This document shows positions 16,172 to 24,833 of a stretch of 64,000 bases of DNA, piece by piece; position 1 is the stretch's first letter; the number at the start of each line of letters is the position of its first letter. The DNA is from Streptomyces galbus. Its GTDB lineage: Bacteria > Actinomycetota > Actinomycetes > Streptomycetales > Streptomycetaceae. Location of the stretch: contig NZ_SZPR01000035.1 in the NCBI RefSeq assembly GCF_005280195.1, forward strand, positions 1-64,000. Reading direction: 5' to 3'. A program made the position numbers and the translations under genes. Under the pieces are notes generated by a model. It did not search any database. It worked only from the letters and a program-made list of their open reading frames with translations, and was not told where the DNA came from.

Positions 16172-16885
16172 TCAGTGGCCGGCGCCTTGGCCACCGTCTA
16201 CGGGAAGGATGACGCCAGTCACGAACGGAGCGTTCTCAAGGTAGATCACAGCATCGACGACATCGTCGACTTCGCCCATGCGGCCCAGGGGATTCACAGT
16301 GCCGCGGGACTCATGCGTCTCGACGTCATGCATGGGAGTCTTGATGACGCCGAGGGCGACGGCATTGCTGCGGATGCCCTGCTCGGCGTACTCGGTGGCG
16401 AGGGCCTTGGTGACGGAATTCAGACCTCCCTTGGTCAGCGCGGCCAGAGTGGCTTTGGACGCGCCAATCGCGTGCTGGGCGGTACTGGCCGTGATCTGGA
16501 CGATGTGCCCGCCGCCCTGGGCGAGGATGTGAGGAACACTCTGCTGCGTGATGTGAAAGAAGCCATGCACATTCACTGAGAGCACCCTGGCGAAGTCGTC
16601 CTCGGTGAACTCGGTGAAGGGCTTGCCGATGAAGATTCCGGCGTTGTTCACCAGAGTGTCGATGCGCCCGAACTTCTCGATACCGGCTTCGACAACGCGC
16701 TCGGCGGTGGTCGGATCGCCGATGTCACCCGGAACGGTCAGTACGCCTGAGTCCTCGGAAGGAGCGATGTTCCGAGACGTGGCGACAACGTTGTACCCGA
16801 GCTTGCGGTAGGCGACGACCAGCCCGGCTCCGATACCCTGTGACGCACCCGTAATGACTGCGACCTTCTCAGTCCGAATGCTCAT
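16172..16885 (-). CDS. atypical SDR oxidoreductase lacking the catalytic Tyr
   Basis: 237 residues; ATG with AAGGAG seven bases upstream. The N-terminal motif TGASQGIGAGLVVAYR and the VNNAG block (in DTLVNNAGIFIG) are normal for SDRs. The active-site region, however, reads ITASTAQHAIGASKATLAAL, with Ser kept but no Tyr four residues before Lys. The C-terminus (KTPMH, GRMGEVDDVVDAV, VTGVILPVDGGQGAGH) matches a known group of such atypical SDRs. It may act by another mechanism or be non-catalytic. GC content here is visibly lower than in neighbouring regions, suggesting transfer. Confidence 0.85.
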   Translation of the reverse strand: MSIRTEKVAVITGASQGIGAGLVVAYRKLGYNVVATSRNIAPSEDSGVLTVPGDIGDPTTAERVVEAGIEKFGRIDTLVNNAGIFIGKPFTEFTEDDFARVLSVNVHGFFHITQQSVPHILAQGGGHIVQITASTAQHAIGASKATLAALTKGGLNSVTKALATEYAEQGIRSNAVALGVIKTPMHDVETHESRGTVNPLGRMGEVDDVVDAVIYLENAPFVTGVILPVDGGQGAGH

Positions 16886-16917
16886 GACGGTCTCCTTCGA
16901 ATCATTTTGGTTTCGTG

Positions 16918-16932
16918 CCATGTGCGGCATGG
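16918..16932. promoter_or_regulatory. short palindrome upstream of atypical SDR gene
   Basis: CCATG-TGCGG-CATGG lies 33-47 bp before the SDR start in an unusually AT-rich stretch (16905-16990) that should hold its promoter. It is a possible operator; the size is small enough to arise by chance. Confidence 0.3.
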
Positions 16933-17149
16933 ATTACGCATATTGCCTGAGTGAAGCCTGGTCGACGGCTACGACGCAGTAAGCTCTCTTTTTGACCTGG
17001 CGGCTGGGGCGCCCCCTGTCATTGCAGGCTCCATGGGCTTGTCTGCCCTTCGCTGTCCATAGACCGCATCACTGCGGCCCGCCCACCCATTCCGGCAAAG
17101 AACAGAAAACACGGGACGAACGTGCAAGCCCTGCCCATCAGTCCCGGGC

Positions 17150-17842
17150 TCAGGCGCCGGCGCCTGCGGCTTCCTCGATGAGGTCGGTGACGGGGCCCGG
17201 CTGGGAGGCGAGGGATGCGTGGCTGGCATCCAGCTCGATCGTCTTGCGCGGGTTCATGCGCTGGGCCATGCGGCGCTCGTTGTCCGGGTGGATCATGCGG
17301 TCGCTGGTGGAGACCTGGTACCAAGTCGGCTTCACGCGCCAGGCCGGCGCCGTGACGGCATCTCCGAACGTCGATCCCAGCGGCGCCTTCTGCGTCACCG
17401 CCATGATCAGCGCCTCCTCGTCCGACAAGTCCTGGGCGAAGCTCTCGTGGAACTTGTCCTGTTTTACCCACAGGTATCCATCGGAGTCGGCCGTGATGTT
17501 CTCAATGGCCGCAGGGGGCGCCTCCTGGCTTATCCGACCAGGGCTTTCCCCAGCGTCCGGCGCGAACGCAGCCACATAGACCAGTCCGGTGACCTGGGGC
17601 AGGTCTCCGGCCTCGGTGATGACCGCTCCTCCGTACGAGTGGCCGACCAGCACCACGGGGCCGTCGATCTGACGGACCATCCTGCGCGTGCGCTCGGCAT
17701 CGTCGGCCAGGGAGGTCAACGGATTCTCCACCGCGTGCAGCGAGGTGAACCCGCGGCGGCGAAGCTCGGTGATGACTTTGCCCCAGTGGGCAGCGCCGCC
17801 CCAGAATCCGTGAACCAGGACGATCGCAGGCTTGTCAGGCAC
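17150..17842 (-). CDS. alpha/beta hydrolase, EstC/salicylate-esterase-like
   Basis: 230 residues from GTG 17842, which has GAGAGG seven bases upstream; an ATG 27 bp earlier lacks this. It has the oxyanion loop LVHGFWGGAAHW (residues ~10-21), nucleophile GHSYGG (~72-77) and a catalytic His in DASHASLASQPG near residue 215. The group includes small esterases and C-C hydrolases with a short lid. Substrate unknown. It is on the same strand as the atypical SDR, 264 bp upstream of it, and may be cotranscribed. Codon bias is a little weaker than in the core genes of the window. Confidence 0.85.
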   Translation of the reverse strand: MPDKPAIVLVHGFWGGAAHWGKVITELRRRGFTSLHAVENPLTSLADDAERTRRMVRQIDGPVVLVGHSYGGAVITEAGDLPQVTGLVYVAAFAPDAGESPGRISQEAPPAAIENITADSDGYLWVKQDKFHESFAQDLSDEEALIMAVTQKAPLGSTFGDAVTAPAWRVKPTWYQVSTSDRMIHPDNERRMAQRMNPRKTIELDASHASLASQPGPVTDLIEEAAGAGA

Positions 17843-18311
17843 AGGGCTACCTCTCGCAGAAACCAGCATGATCTGTTTTCACGCACTGTCCGGAAACGGC
17901 CACACCGGCGATCCTTCGCCACAGCGTCCTCCTCAAGGGAGTTGAACGGCTGCCTTCCGGGCCTCCACCCTCCCCTCACCAGCCATCCCGGGGTCACGCC
18001 CCGATGGCCAGGATGCCCACGGAAACGGCCACGGCGTGCGGCGCGACCGCCCGCCTCAGACCGTGACACGCCGGTCATCGCGATGGAGCGGCAGTGCGGG
18101 CAGCTGTGCCCGTCATCGCGACTGCTGTGAGTCTCCCGATTCGCTGTCCGGCCGTCACCACGATCGTCATGGGCTGCCGGCCCTGCTCGACGGCCGAGTG
18201 CAACGCGGTGTAGAACCCGACCGACAGCGTGCCGCCGACGGAGAGTTCGAGGTAGTCGGTGAAGACCGGCGGGGTAAGGCTGTGCGCCAGGGTCGCCCTG
18301 GCGACGTCTGT
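17843..18311. other. rearranged non-coding stretch upstream of the FAD-oxidase pseudogene
   Basis: No intact gene. The right part (18217-18308) is an inverted copy of a piece of the FAD-oxidase pseudogene. To its left, the minus strand continues in the same frame into about 35 codons (ALHSAVEQGRQPMTIVVTAG) of unknown origin, ending in debris. The alpha/beta hydrolase promoter should lie at the left edge. Confidence 0.5.
18217..18308 (-). repeat. 92-bp inverted repeat, left arm
   Basis: Reverse complement of 18640-18731 with about two mismatches. Both copies encode the FAD-domain segment ending in DYLELSVGGTLSVG, so one copy was duplicated and flipped. Confidence 0.85.
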
Positions 18312-18400
18312 GCGCGGCACCGCATCCCGGTCGCCGCACGCGGCCAGGGGCATGCGCCGAGCGGGCAGGCACAGGTCCGGGGCGGACTGGTCGTCGAGAC
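18312..18400 (+). repeat. 89-bp direct repeat, copy 1
   Basis: Identical to 18475-18563 except one base. It carries the GQGH coding segment of the FAD-oxidase pseudogene and directly abuts the inverted repeat arm. Confidence 0.88.
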
Positions 18401-18474
18401 TCGTGCACCGGCGCCCGCTCGCCGTGCTGCGGCCGGGCTCCGTCCGCGACGTCGCCGCCATGGTCCGCTTCTGC

Positions 18475-18563
18475 GCGCGGCACCGCACCCCGGTCGCCGC
18501 ACGCGGCCAGGGGCATGCGCCGAGCGGGCAGGCACAGGTCCGGGGCGGACTGGTCGTCGAGAC
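18475..18563 (+). repeat. 89-bp direct repeat, copy 2
   Basis: Second copy of the 18312-18400 segment, in the position expected within the FAD-binding domain, so it is probably the original copy. Confidence 0.88.
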
Positions 18564-18639
18564 GGCCCCGCTGGCCGCGATCGGCGCGCTCGGCCCCGAC
18601 AGCGCCACCGTCACCGTCGGCGCGGGCGCAAAGTGGAGC

Positions 18640-18731
18640 GACGTCGCCAGGGGGACCCTGGCGCACAGCCTGACCCCGCCGGTCTTCACCGACTACCTCG
18701 AACTCTCCGTCGGCGGCACGCTGTCGGTCGG
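18640..18731 (+). repeat. 92-bp inverted repeat, right arm
   Basis: Inverted partner of 18217-18308; this copy continues the pseudogene frame and is probably the original. Confidence 0.85.
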
Positions 18732-19232
18732 CGGCATACCAGCTCTACCCGATCCGGCGCGACCGTCTCACGAGGCCGCTGTTCCGCACGCCCGACGACC
18801 CGGCGCCGTACCTCTTCGGTCCTCGGCGCCGTCCCCGCCCGACGACACCGCGGCCGTGCGGCGCACCCTGGCCGCGAACCGTGCCGCCTACGAAGCCGCG
18901 GCCGCCGCGGCCGGCACGCAGTACCCGGTGGGCCGCGTCCCCTTCGACGGGCGGACTGGCACACCCAGTTCGGGGCCGCGTGGCCGCAACTGGCCGCCGC
19001 CCAGCGGACGTACGACCCGCACGGCATGCTGACGCCGGGTCAGGGTGTCTTCTGAGGCGTGCGGGAGGGCATTTCGGGGGATTGAGGGCGTCGTCGGGAT
19101 TCCCCGCGGCCAGCGCGCGCACCGCTGCGTGCCGGCCTATGGCGGACGCGCGTAGAACTCGGGCATCATCGTCGCGCACCACCTGCACGGTCGCCCCACA
19201 GGTCGCCTGACTCACCGCAGGGAGGATCACCC

Positions 19233-19760
19233 GTGAAGACCCTCATGAAGGTCTTGCGCAGCGTCCGGATCCGATCGGTCCTGACCGCTCTCGCCCTCGT
19301 CGTCGCCCCCGGTGCCGTAGTGATCGGCGGAGCCGGCGAGGCGTTCGCCGTCACCAAGATCAGCCACGCCACCGCCACCTCGATGTTCCGCGAGGTCGGC
19401 ATCACCTGGTCGTCGTCCGGCAACTGCTCGGACCGCTACAACTCCACCTGTACGTCGTTCGAGCAGCTCAACCTCGCCACCGCCCAGGGCGCCCAGACCC
19501 TGAAGCGGGCCACCGGGTGCGCCCTGAACATCACCGGCGGGACCGAGACCGGCCACGCCTCGGGGACGTACTCGCACTGGAACGGCTACAAGCTCGACTA
19601 CGCCAAGTCCACCTGCCTCACGAGCTACATCAAGAACACCTTCACCTACATCGGGGTGCGCGGGGACGGCGCCCCGCAGTACCAGTCGGGCTCGGGCAAC
19701 GTCTACGCCGACGAGGGCAACCATTGGGACGTCCTGTACTACAACTGCGGCGGCTGCTGA
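19233..19760 (+). CDS. secreted Cys-rich protein, possible M15-like peptidase
   Basis: 175 residues from GTG with GGAGGA six bases upstream. A Sec signal peptide covers about residues 1-39 (VLTALALVVAPGAVV, AFA cleavage). The mature part of ~136 residues has six Cys, likely forming disulfides. It contains GHASGTYSHWNGYKLDY and a late NHWDVLYY; the His-x6-Asp spacing and the terminal His-Trp resemble the zinc ligands of M15-type peptidoglycan carboxypeptidases, but similarity is too weak for certainty. The product is exported. It stands alone, next to the pseudogene. Confidence 0.75.
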   Translation: MKTLMKVLRSVRIRSVLTALALVVAPGAVVIGGAGEAFAVTKISHATATSMFREVGITWSSSGNCSDRYNSTCTSFEQLNLATAQGAQTLKRATGCALNITGGTETGHASGTYSHWNGYKLDYAKSTCLTSYIKNTFTYIGVRGDGAPQYQSGSGNVYADEGNHWDVLYYNCGGC

Positions 19761-19915
19761 CCGCCGGCTGCCGCGGCCGGTGACGACGGCGGCGGCCGGG
19801 GGTGCGCGACGGTGGTCGAGTCGGCGAGATTCCGTCACCGGGCTGTGAAGAACCCGAGGGATGCTGGTGCCCAGTCCGGCGCGCACCGGCGCCGCTCACT
19901 CGGGGGAAGCACACC

Positions 19916-20560
19916 ATGAACACCGTTCGCACCGCCGCCGTCGTCCTCGCCGCCGTGTCCGCGCTCGCACTGTCCGCGTGCGGTCCGTCCGAGGACGGCG
20001 CCTCGGACGCGGGGAGCACGGCACCGTCCGCCGGCACTACCCCGTCCGGGGCGCCGTCGAAGCCCTCCGCCGCGCCGAAGGCCCCGTCGGCCTCCGCCAC
20101 CCCTCCGGCTCCTTCCGCGTCGTCGTCCGCGACGGATGCCGACTTCGACGTCTTCCCGTGCAGCACGTACGACGTGACGTTCACCGCGCACCTGGCGGAG
20201 CCGACGACCAGCAGCTACCTGCTGAAGATCACCAACAGCAGCGGCAAGGCGTGCCGGGCCCTCGGCCACCCCGTCGTGACGTTCGGCGACCTGGACGGGC
20301 AGGCCACGCAGCGCGGCGGGGCCCCCGGCATCGAGGACGCGCTGCGGCTCGAGCCGGGCGAGTCGGCCTACGCCGGCCTCCTGGGCGGCACCCACGACGG
20401 CACGGGCAGCACGGTGGACTCGATCGCGCTGACCATGGACACCGAGTCCGACCTGGAGCAGAAGCCCCTGACCGCCTCGACGCCGGGTCTGTACGTCTCC
20501 CCCACCGTCAACTCCGTGACCCCCTGGGTGGACAACGCGGAGGACGCCCTCAGTCTCTAG
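19916..20560 (+). CDS. DUF4232-type lipoprotein
   Basis: 214 residues. A lipoprotein signal ends in the lipobox LSAC at residues ~18-21, followed by a Ser/Pro/Ala-rich linker (to ~75) and a beta-rich domain with CSTYDVTFTAHL, CRALGHPVVTF and ESAYAGLL typical of the actinobacterial DUF4232 fold. It is anchored to the outer face of the membrane. Function unknown. Its 3' end overlaps the convergent MpaB-like gene by 4 bp. Confidence 0.85.
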   Translation: MNTVRTAAVVLAAVSALALSACGPSEDGASDAGSTAPSAGTTPSGAPSKPSAAPKAPSASATPPAPSASSSATDADFDVFPCSTYDVTFTAHLAEPTTSSYLLKITNSSGKACRALGHPVVTFGDLDGQATQRGGAPGIEDALRLEPGESAYAGLLGGTHDGTGSTVDSIALTMDTESDLEQKPLTASTPGLYVSPTVNSVTPWVDNAEDALSL

Positions 20561-21444
20561 CCCGTCGTCTCCCCCGCGGCCGCGCGCGTCGGCGACAGCA
20601 CCCAGCGCAGGCCCGCGGTCACGGCCGTGCCGAGGGGGCGGACGCACAGGTCCTCCGCGACGGGCAGCCGGGGCAGCCGCAGCTCGCGGGAGGCCCAGCC
20701 GGGCAGCAGGGAGACCGCGCCGGCGGCGAGGGCGCCGTAGGGCAGGCGGGCGACCAGGGGCACCGGCGGGTTGAGGAGGAGGTAACGGGCGGTGCTGCGC
20801 GCCTCGGCCGTCGCCCGCAGTTCGCCGCGGTAGGCGGCCAGGCGCTCGGCGAGTTCGGCCCGGTCGGCCGGCGGGTCCGGGATGCCGAGCTCACGGGCGA
20901 TGCGCGCCATGTCGGCGACGTAGCCGTCGCAGCCCTCGTCGTCCAGGGGGTGCGCACCGTAGCGCTGGTGGGCGCGCAGGAAGGTGTCGACCTCGGCGAC
21001 GTGGACCCAGCACAGCAGGTGCGGGTCGGACGCGGCGTACGGCAGGCCGTCGGCGGTGGTGCCTCGGACCGTCTCGTGCACCGCGCTGACCCGCTCGCAG
21101 GCGGCCCGTGCGCTGTCGGCGGTGCCGTACGTCGTGACGGCGAGGAAGGTGCTGGTGCGCTGCAGCCGTCCCCAGGGGTCGCCGCGGAAGCCGGAGTGGG
21201 CGGCGACCGCCGCCATGGCGAGGGGGTGCAGCGACTGGAGGAGCAGCGCGGACAGGCCGCCGATGAACATGGACGCGTCCCCGTGGACGCGCCGGACGGG
21301 ACGGTCGGGGCCGAACCAGCGCGGGCCGGGGGTGCCGTGGATCGCGGCGCGGTTGCGGGGGCCGTCCGGACCGGCCACCCGGGCGAAGATCGCGGCACCG
21401 ATCCGGTCGCGCACCGTCGACGCGCCCGGCGGAAGGAGATTCAT
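20557..21444 (-). CDS. MpaB-family oxygenase (DUF2236)
   Basis: 295 residues; ATG with AAGGAGG nine bases upstream. The family hallmarks are visible: VHGDASMFIGGLSALLLQS with SLHPLAMAAVAAHS, then RVSAVHETVRG and HLLCWVHVAEVDTFL, whose His residues hold a b-type heme in related proteins such as the rubber oxygenase Lcp and MpaB. It is probably an iron-dependent oxidase or oxygenase; substrate unknown. It is a monocistronic gene. Confidence 0.85.
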   Translation of the reverse strand: MNLLPPGASTVRDRIGAAIFARVAGPDGPRNRAAIHGTPGPRWFGPDRPVRRVHGDASMFIGGLSALLLQSLHPLAMAAVAAHSGFRGDPWGRLQRTSTFLAVTTYGTADSARAACERVSAVHETVRGTTADGLPYAASDPHLLCWVHVAEVDTFLRAHQRYGAHPLDDEGCDGYVADMARIARELGIPDPPADRAELAERLAAYRGELRATAEARSTARYLLLNPPVPLVARLPYGALAAGAVSLLPGWASRELRLPRLPVAEDLCVRPLGTAVTAGLRWVLSPTRAAAGETTG

Positions 21445-21621
21445 GAGCGCTCCGGCCTCCTTCTCCCGCGGATGTCCCCCGGTTCCCCCGTCCTCACGTC
21501 TGCCCCGCTGCCCCGACGCGACACCTCGCGCCGGGGCGGCGGGGTGCGGAAGGACGATTGCGTCCGGTCAGCTCGGGCACGCGTCCGCTGTACGTCTCCC
21601 CGATCCGAGGACGGTGACGCG

Positions 21622-22035
21622 ATGAGCGAGTACGAGCGCTCCCGCACGATGCCCGCCCAGCCCGAGCAGGTGTTCGACCAGGCGGCCCAGGTCGAGCAGA
21701 TGGACACCTGGCTGCCCGACGCGCTGCACGTGCGGGCGGAGGAGCCGCCGTCCGTCACGGTGCACGAGGACCGCACGGACGAGGACACCTCCGCGACCCT
21801 GCGGGCGCGGCCCGACCAGATGCGGATCGAGTGGGGCACCCGCGAACGCGGCGGTTACACCGGGTGGCTGCAGGTCGCCGGGGTGGACAGCGGCGCCAGC
21901 GAGGTGATCGTGCACCTGTCGTTCTTCGACGAGGCCCACGACCCGGGCGAGGACGCCGTGCGGGACGCCCTGGACAGCAGCCTGCGGCGCCTGGAGGAAC
22001 AGGTGCGGCTGCGCGTCGACAACGCGGCCGGGTGA
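21622..22035 (+). CDS. SRPBCC-family protein
   Basis: 137 residues beginning MSEYERSRTMPAQPEQVFDQ, the typical first strand and helix of START/Bet v1-like (SRPBCC) folds. The middle has RPDQMRIEWGTRERGGYTGW and the C-terminal long helix is DALDSSLRRLEEQVRLRV. Such proteins bind hydrophobic ligands or act as aromatase/cyclases or chaperones; no pathway is evident here. GAGG sits upstream of the ATG. The next gene starts 10 bp after the stop, so the two are probably cotranscribed. Confidence 0.8.
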   Translation: MSEYERSRTMPAQPEQVFDQAAQVEQMDTWLPDALHVRAEEPPSVTVHEDRTDEDTSATLRARPDQMRIEWGTRERGGYTGWLQVAGVDSGASEVIVHLSFFDEAHDPGEDAVRDALDSSLRRLEEQVRLRVDNAAG

Positions 22036-22045
22036 GGTGCGGATC

Positions 22046-22363
22046 ATGCGCGGCAAGGGACGCGGCAAGTCGTACGCCGTCGCCGCCTCCGGGCAGTGGA
22101 CGGACGAGGAGGAGGGCCGCCGCCGGCTGCCGGCCGGGGAGGTGCACGCGTGGGAGCCGGGACGCAACGAGACGGTGTGCGGGCTGTCGCTCAGCCGCTC
22201 GCGGCTGATCCGCTTCGCGGGCGTCACCTGGACGGACACCTTCCCCGAGTCGGGCGGCGCGGCGGACCGGGTGCAGCGCCAGTGCCCGCGGTGCGCCTCC
22301 GTCGCGGGGCGCCGCGGGAGCGACGCACGGCCGGTCTGGCACCGGACGAACCCCCGGCCCTGA
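22046..22363 (+). CDS. small conserved actinobacterial protein with Cys pairs
   Basis: 105 residues from ATG 22046 (GAGG eight bases upstream); a GTG nine bases earlier is less likely. The sequence is basic at both ends and contains ETVCGLSLSR and QCPRCAS, so C...C-x2-C could bind a metal. No known enzyme motif was seen. It follows the SRPBCC gene closely. Confidence 0.7.
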   Translation: MRGKGRGKSYAVAASGQWTDEEEGRRRLPAGEVHAWEPGRNETVCGLSLSRSRLIRFAGVTWTDTFPESGGAADRVQRQCPRCASVAGRRGSDARPVWHRTNPRP

Positions 22364-22383
22364 CCCGGTGACCGGTACGCCGC

Positions 22384-24498
22384 TCAGCGCTCCCGGTGCA
22401 GCAGCAGGAGCGCGATGTCGTCGGTGCGCTGGGCGGTGGTGCTGGTCCGGCTCAGGAGGACGTCGACGAGGCGGTCCAGGTCCCCGTCGTCGGCGTCGGC
22501 GAGGTGCCGGGCGAGCGCGGTGATGGAGTCCCCCAGGTCGGTGCCGGGGGTCTCGACCAGGCCGTCGGTGTAGAAGACCAGGGTCGCGCCGGGGACGAGC
22601 GGGAGGTCGGTGACGGGGAACTCCGCGACCGGGTCGATGCCCAGCAGCGGTCCCGGCCGCAGGGGCACGGGGCGTGCGGTGCCGTCGGGAAGGCGCAGCA
22701 CGGGCGGCGGGTGGCCGGCGCCGGCGAGCCCGAGGCGTCCGCGGGCCACGTCGACGTGGGCGTAGAGGCAGCTCGTGAACAGGTCGGAGCCGAGGTCGGT
22801 GAGCAGCCGGTTGGTACGGAAGAGCACCTGGTCGGGGGTGGTGCCGGCGGCAGCGTGCGCGTGGACGGCGGTGCGGACCTGGCCCATCAGCGCGGCGGCG
22901 GCGACGTTGTGGCCCTGCACGTCGCCGATCACGGCGGCGGCCGCGCCGTCGGCGAGCCGGATCAGGTCGTAGAAGTCGCCGCCGATGTCCATGCCGCGGG
23001 TGGCGGGCAGGTAGCGGGCGGCGACCCGCAGGCCGCTGAACCGCGGCAGGGCCCGGGGCAGGAGCGCCTGCTGCAGGCCGTGGGCGAGCGCGTGCTTGGT
23101 GTCGTACAGGCGGGCCCGGTCCAGCGCCTGGGCGACCAGGCCCGCCAGCGAGGTCATGACGGCGCGCTCCTCGGCCGGGAAGTCGTGCGGCCGGTCGTAG
23201 GAGAGCACGCAGATGCCGACGGGCCGGCCGGAGATGATCAGCGGCAGGAAGGCCCAGGCCTGCTTGCCGCTGACCTGGGGGGCGTCGGGGTAGATGCGCC
23301 GCATCTCCTCCGCGTCGTGGAAGAAGGCGGGGATGCCGCTGGCGAGGGCGCGGCCGGCCGGGGTGAAGCTGGTGTCCAGGGGCAGTCCGTCGAGCCGTTC
23401 GACGGAGAACCGGCTGTAGCCGCGGTGCCCCATGATGCGCAGCCGGCCGGCGTCCGCGGAGGACAGCACCAGGCCCTGGGCGTCGAACGCGGGCATGATC
23501 TGGTCGGCGACCAGGTCGATGACGTCCTGGACGCTGACCACCTCGGTCAGCGCGGCGGCCAGGTGCGTGAGCTGGTAGAGCCGGCCCGCGCGGGCCGGGG
23601 TCACCGTACGGCCGGACCGGCGGGGCGCCGGCGCGGCGGGCAGCGGGGCGCCGCTGTCCACGATCCGGACGCTGATGCCGCTGGCGTCCGGGTAGAGGTG
23701 GAAGTCCAGCCACTGGCCCGGTGGGCGGCAGGCGGTGAACGACACGGGCTCCCGGCTGAGCACCGCCGCCCGGTAGCGGTCCTCGTAGGTGGGGTCGTCG
23801 AGCCAGCGCAGGGACTGCCAGGGCAGCGTGCCCAGCAACTGTTCGGCCCCGAGGCCCAGGAGGTCCGCGGCGCCCGAGCTGACGTAGGTGAAGCGGCCCT
23901 CCAGGTCGAGGGCGACGCTGCCGCCGGGCAGCCGTTCGGCGAAGTCGGCCGCGGCCAGGGCCGGGCTCACCGACCGCCGCTCGTCGGTGACGGGGACGAC
24001 GCGCGGCCCGCCGTCACACACCACGGGGCCGCCGTGCTCGGAGGTCTCCTCCAGCAGCCGGGCCAGGCGGTGGCAGCTCGACGCGATGTTGCCGCGCTCG
24101 CGGGCCGTCATGTACGGCGGACGGGTGGCCGGCCACATCAGCAGCAGCGTCCCCCAGCGCCGTACGCCGGTGACCGGGGCGGCCGCCATGGCGAGCGGGT
24201 ACGGCAGGGCCAGCGCGGTCCGCGGGTACAGGCGCGCCAGCTCCTCCTGGTCGCCCAGCCAGATCAGGCGGTCCTCCCGGGCCGCGTGGGCCACGGGGGC
24301 GGGGGAATTGAGGCGCACCCGCGCCCAGGGCAGGGCGAACTCGGCCGGGGCTCCGCACAGGGCGTCGATGCACAGCATCTGCTGGTCCGGCGCGAGCAGG
24401 TACAGGGCGCCGATGGACGCGCCGGTACGGCGGACCGTCTCCGCGAGCGCGGCGTCCCGCTGTGGGGTCCCGTCGGCCCGATCGGCCGGGCCGGTCAC
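22384..24498 (-). CDS. GAF-PAS-GAF-PP2C (SpoIIE-type) phosphatase
   Basis: 704 residues from a GTG with GGGAGG six bases upstream. Domains: GAF-like (~10-160), PAS (~180-285, AERLPGGSVALDLEGRFTYV), second GAF (~320-465, starting AALTEVVSVQDVIDLVADQ) and a PP2C/SpoIIE domain (~475-700). The metal-binding Asp positions are present in GGDFYD, IGDVQGH, FYTDGLVET and TDDIALLLL. Such proteins dephosphorylate anti-anti-sigma factors in response to ligand, redox or stress signals sensed by the N-terminal domains. No anti-sigma or antagonist gene is adjacent. It is divergent from the 24.8-kb operon. Confidence 0.9.
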   Translation of the reverse strand: MTGPADRADGTPQRDAALAETVRRTGASIGALYLLAPDQQMLCIDALCGAPAEFALPWARVRLNSPAPVAHAAREDRLIWLGDQEELARLYPRTALALPYPLAMAAAPVTGVRRWGTLLLMWPATRPPYMTARERGNIASSCHRLARLLEETSEHGGPVVCDGGPRVVPVTDERRSVSPALAAADFAERLPGGSVALDLEGRFTYVSSGAADLLGLGAEQLLGTLPWQSLRWLDDPTYEDRYRAAVLSREPVSFTACRPPGQWLDFHLYPDASGISVRIVDSGAPLPAAPAPRRSGRTVTPARAGRLYQLTHLAAALTEVVSVQDVIDLVADQIMPAFDAQGLVLSSADAGRLRIMGHRGYSRFSVERLDGLPLDTSFTPAGRALASGIPAFFHDAEEMRRIYPDAPQVSGKQAWAFLPLIISGRPVGICVLSYDRPHDFPAEERAVMTSLAGLVAQALDRARLYDTKHALAHGLQQALLPRALPRFSGLRVAARYLPATRGMDIGGDFYDLIRLADGAAAAVIGDVQGHNVAAAALMGQVRTAVHAHAAAGTTPDQVLFRTNRLLTDLGSDLFTSCLYAHVDVARGRLGLAGAGHPPPVLRLPDGTARPVPLRPGPLLGIDPVAEFPVTDLPLVPGATLVFYTDGLVETPGTDLGDSITALARHLADADDGDLDRLVDVLLSRTSTTAQRTDDIALLLLHRER

Positions 24499-24833
24499 GG
24501 GACACCTCCCGCGGGACGGCCGGCGGCCGCACGGCACCGCCCGCGGTCGCGCACCGCTGCTCCGCCGTACCCGGCACCGTCCATAGGGCGACGCTACGCC
24601 TGTGCGGGGGCGCGGGCACACCGTCGTCGCCCGGGGAACCCCGCCGGGGTCACGGCGCTGATTCGGCACGTCCATTTCCGCATCGCGCAGCAATAGCGGC
24701 GAGCAGCAATTACACCGTGCGGACATTGAACAAGTAATTTCCGCCGATTGATATTTTTCTGCATTATTCGGACGCAATCGGACACTAAAAGGGGTGAGCC
24801 CAACCGCAGCTCAATCACAGGGAGATGGTTGGT
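24499..24833. promoter_or_regulatory. AT-rich divergent control region before the 24.8-kb operon
   Basis: 335 bp without a gene between the phosphatase and the small-peptide gene. The segment 24700-24800 is strikingly AT-rich for this genome, with runs such as AAGTAATTTCC and TTGATATTTTTCTGC, a pattern usual for strongly regulated Streptomyces promoters. I see no clear palindrome and cannot place -10/-35 boxes with confidence. Confidence 0.5.

Larger units (their letters stand above)
18312..19055 (+). pseudogene. scrambled FAD-linked oxidase (cytokinin-dehydrogenase-like) pseudogene
   Basis: Recognisable pieces come in this order: RPGSVRDVAAMVRFCARH and VAARGQGHAPSGQAQV (FAD-binding PP-loop region) with TVGAGAKWSDV and LELSVGGTLSVGG; then YQLYPIRRDRLTRPLF in another frame; PPDDTAAVRRTLAANRAAYE back in the first; and finally DWHTQFGAAWPQLAAAQ and RTYDPHGMLTPGQGVF in a third, ending at 19055. 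Together they resemble a BBE/cytokinin-dehydrogenase family protein of normally over 400 residues. A large middle part is missing, there are at least two frameshifts, and the GQGH segment is duplicated. No functional product is expected. Confidence 0.8.

Noticed and set aside
15955..16194. 80-codon minus-strand frame just after the atypical SDR
   Set aside because: Overlaps the SDR end, no conserved features and poor codon bias; too weak to list as a gene.
16097..16579. Open frame on the + strand opposite the atypical SDR
   Set aside because: No ribosome site, no known motif, and fully explained as antisense to a clear SDR gene.
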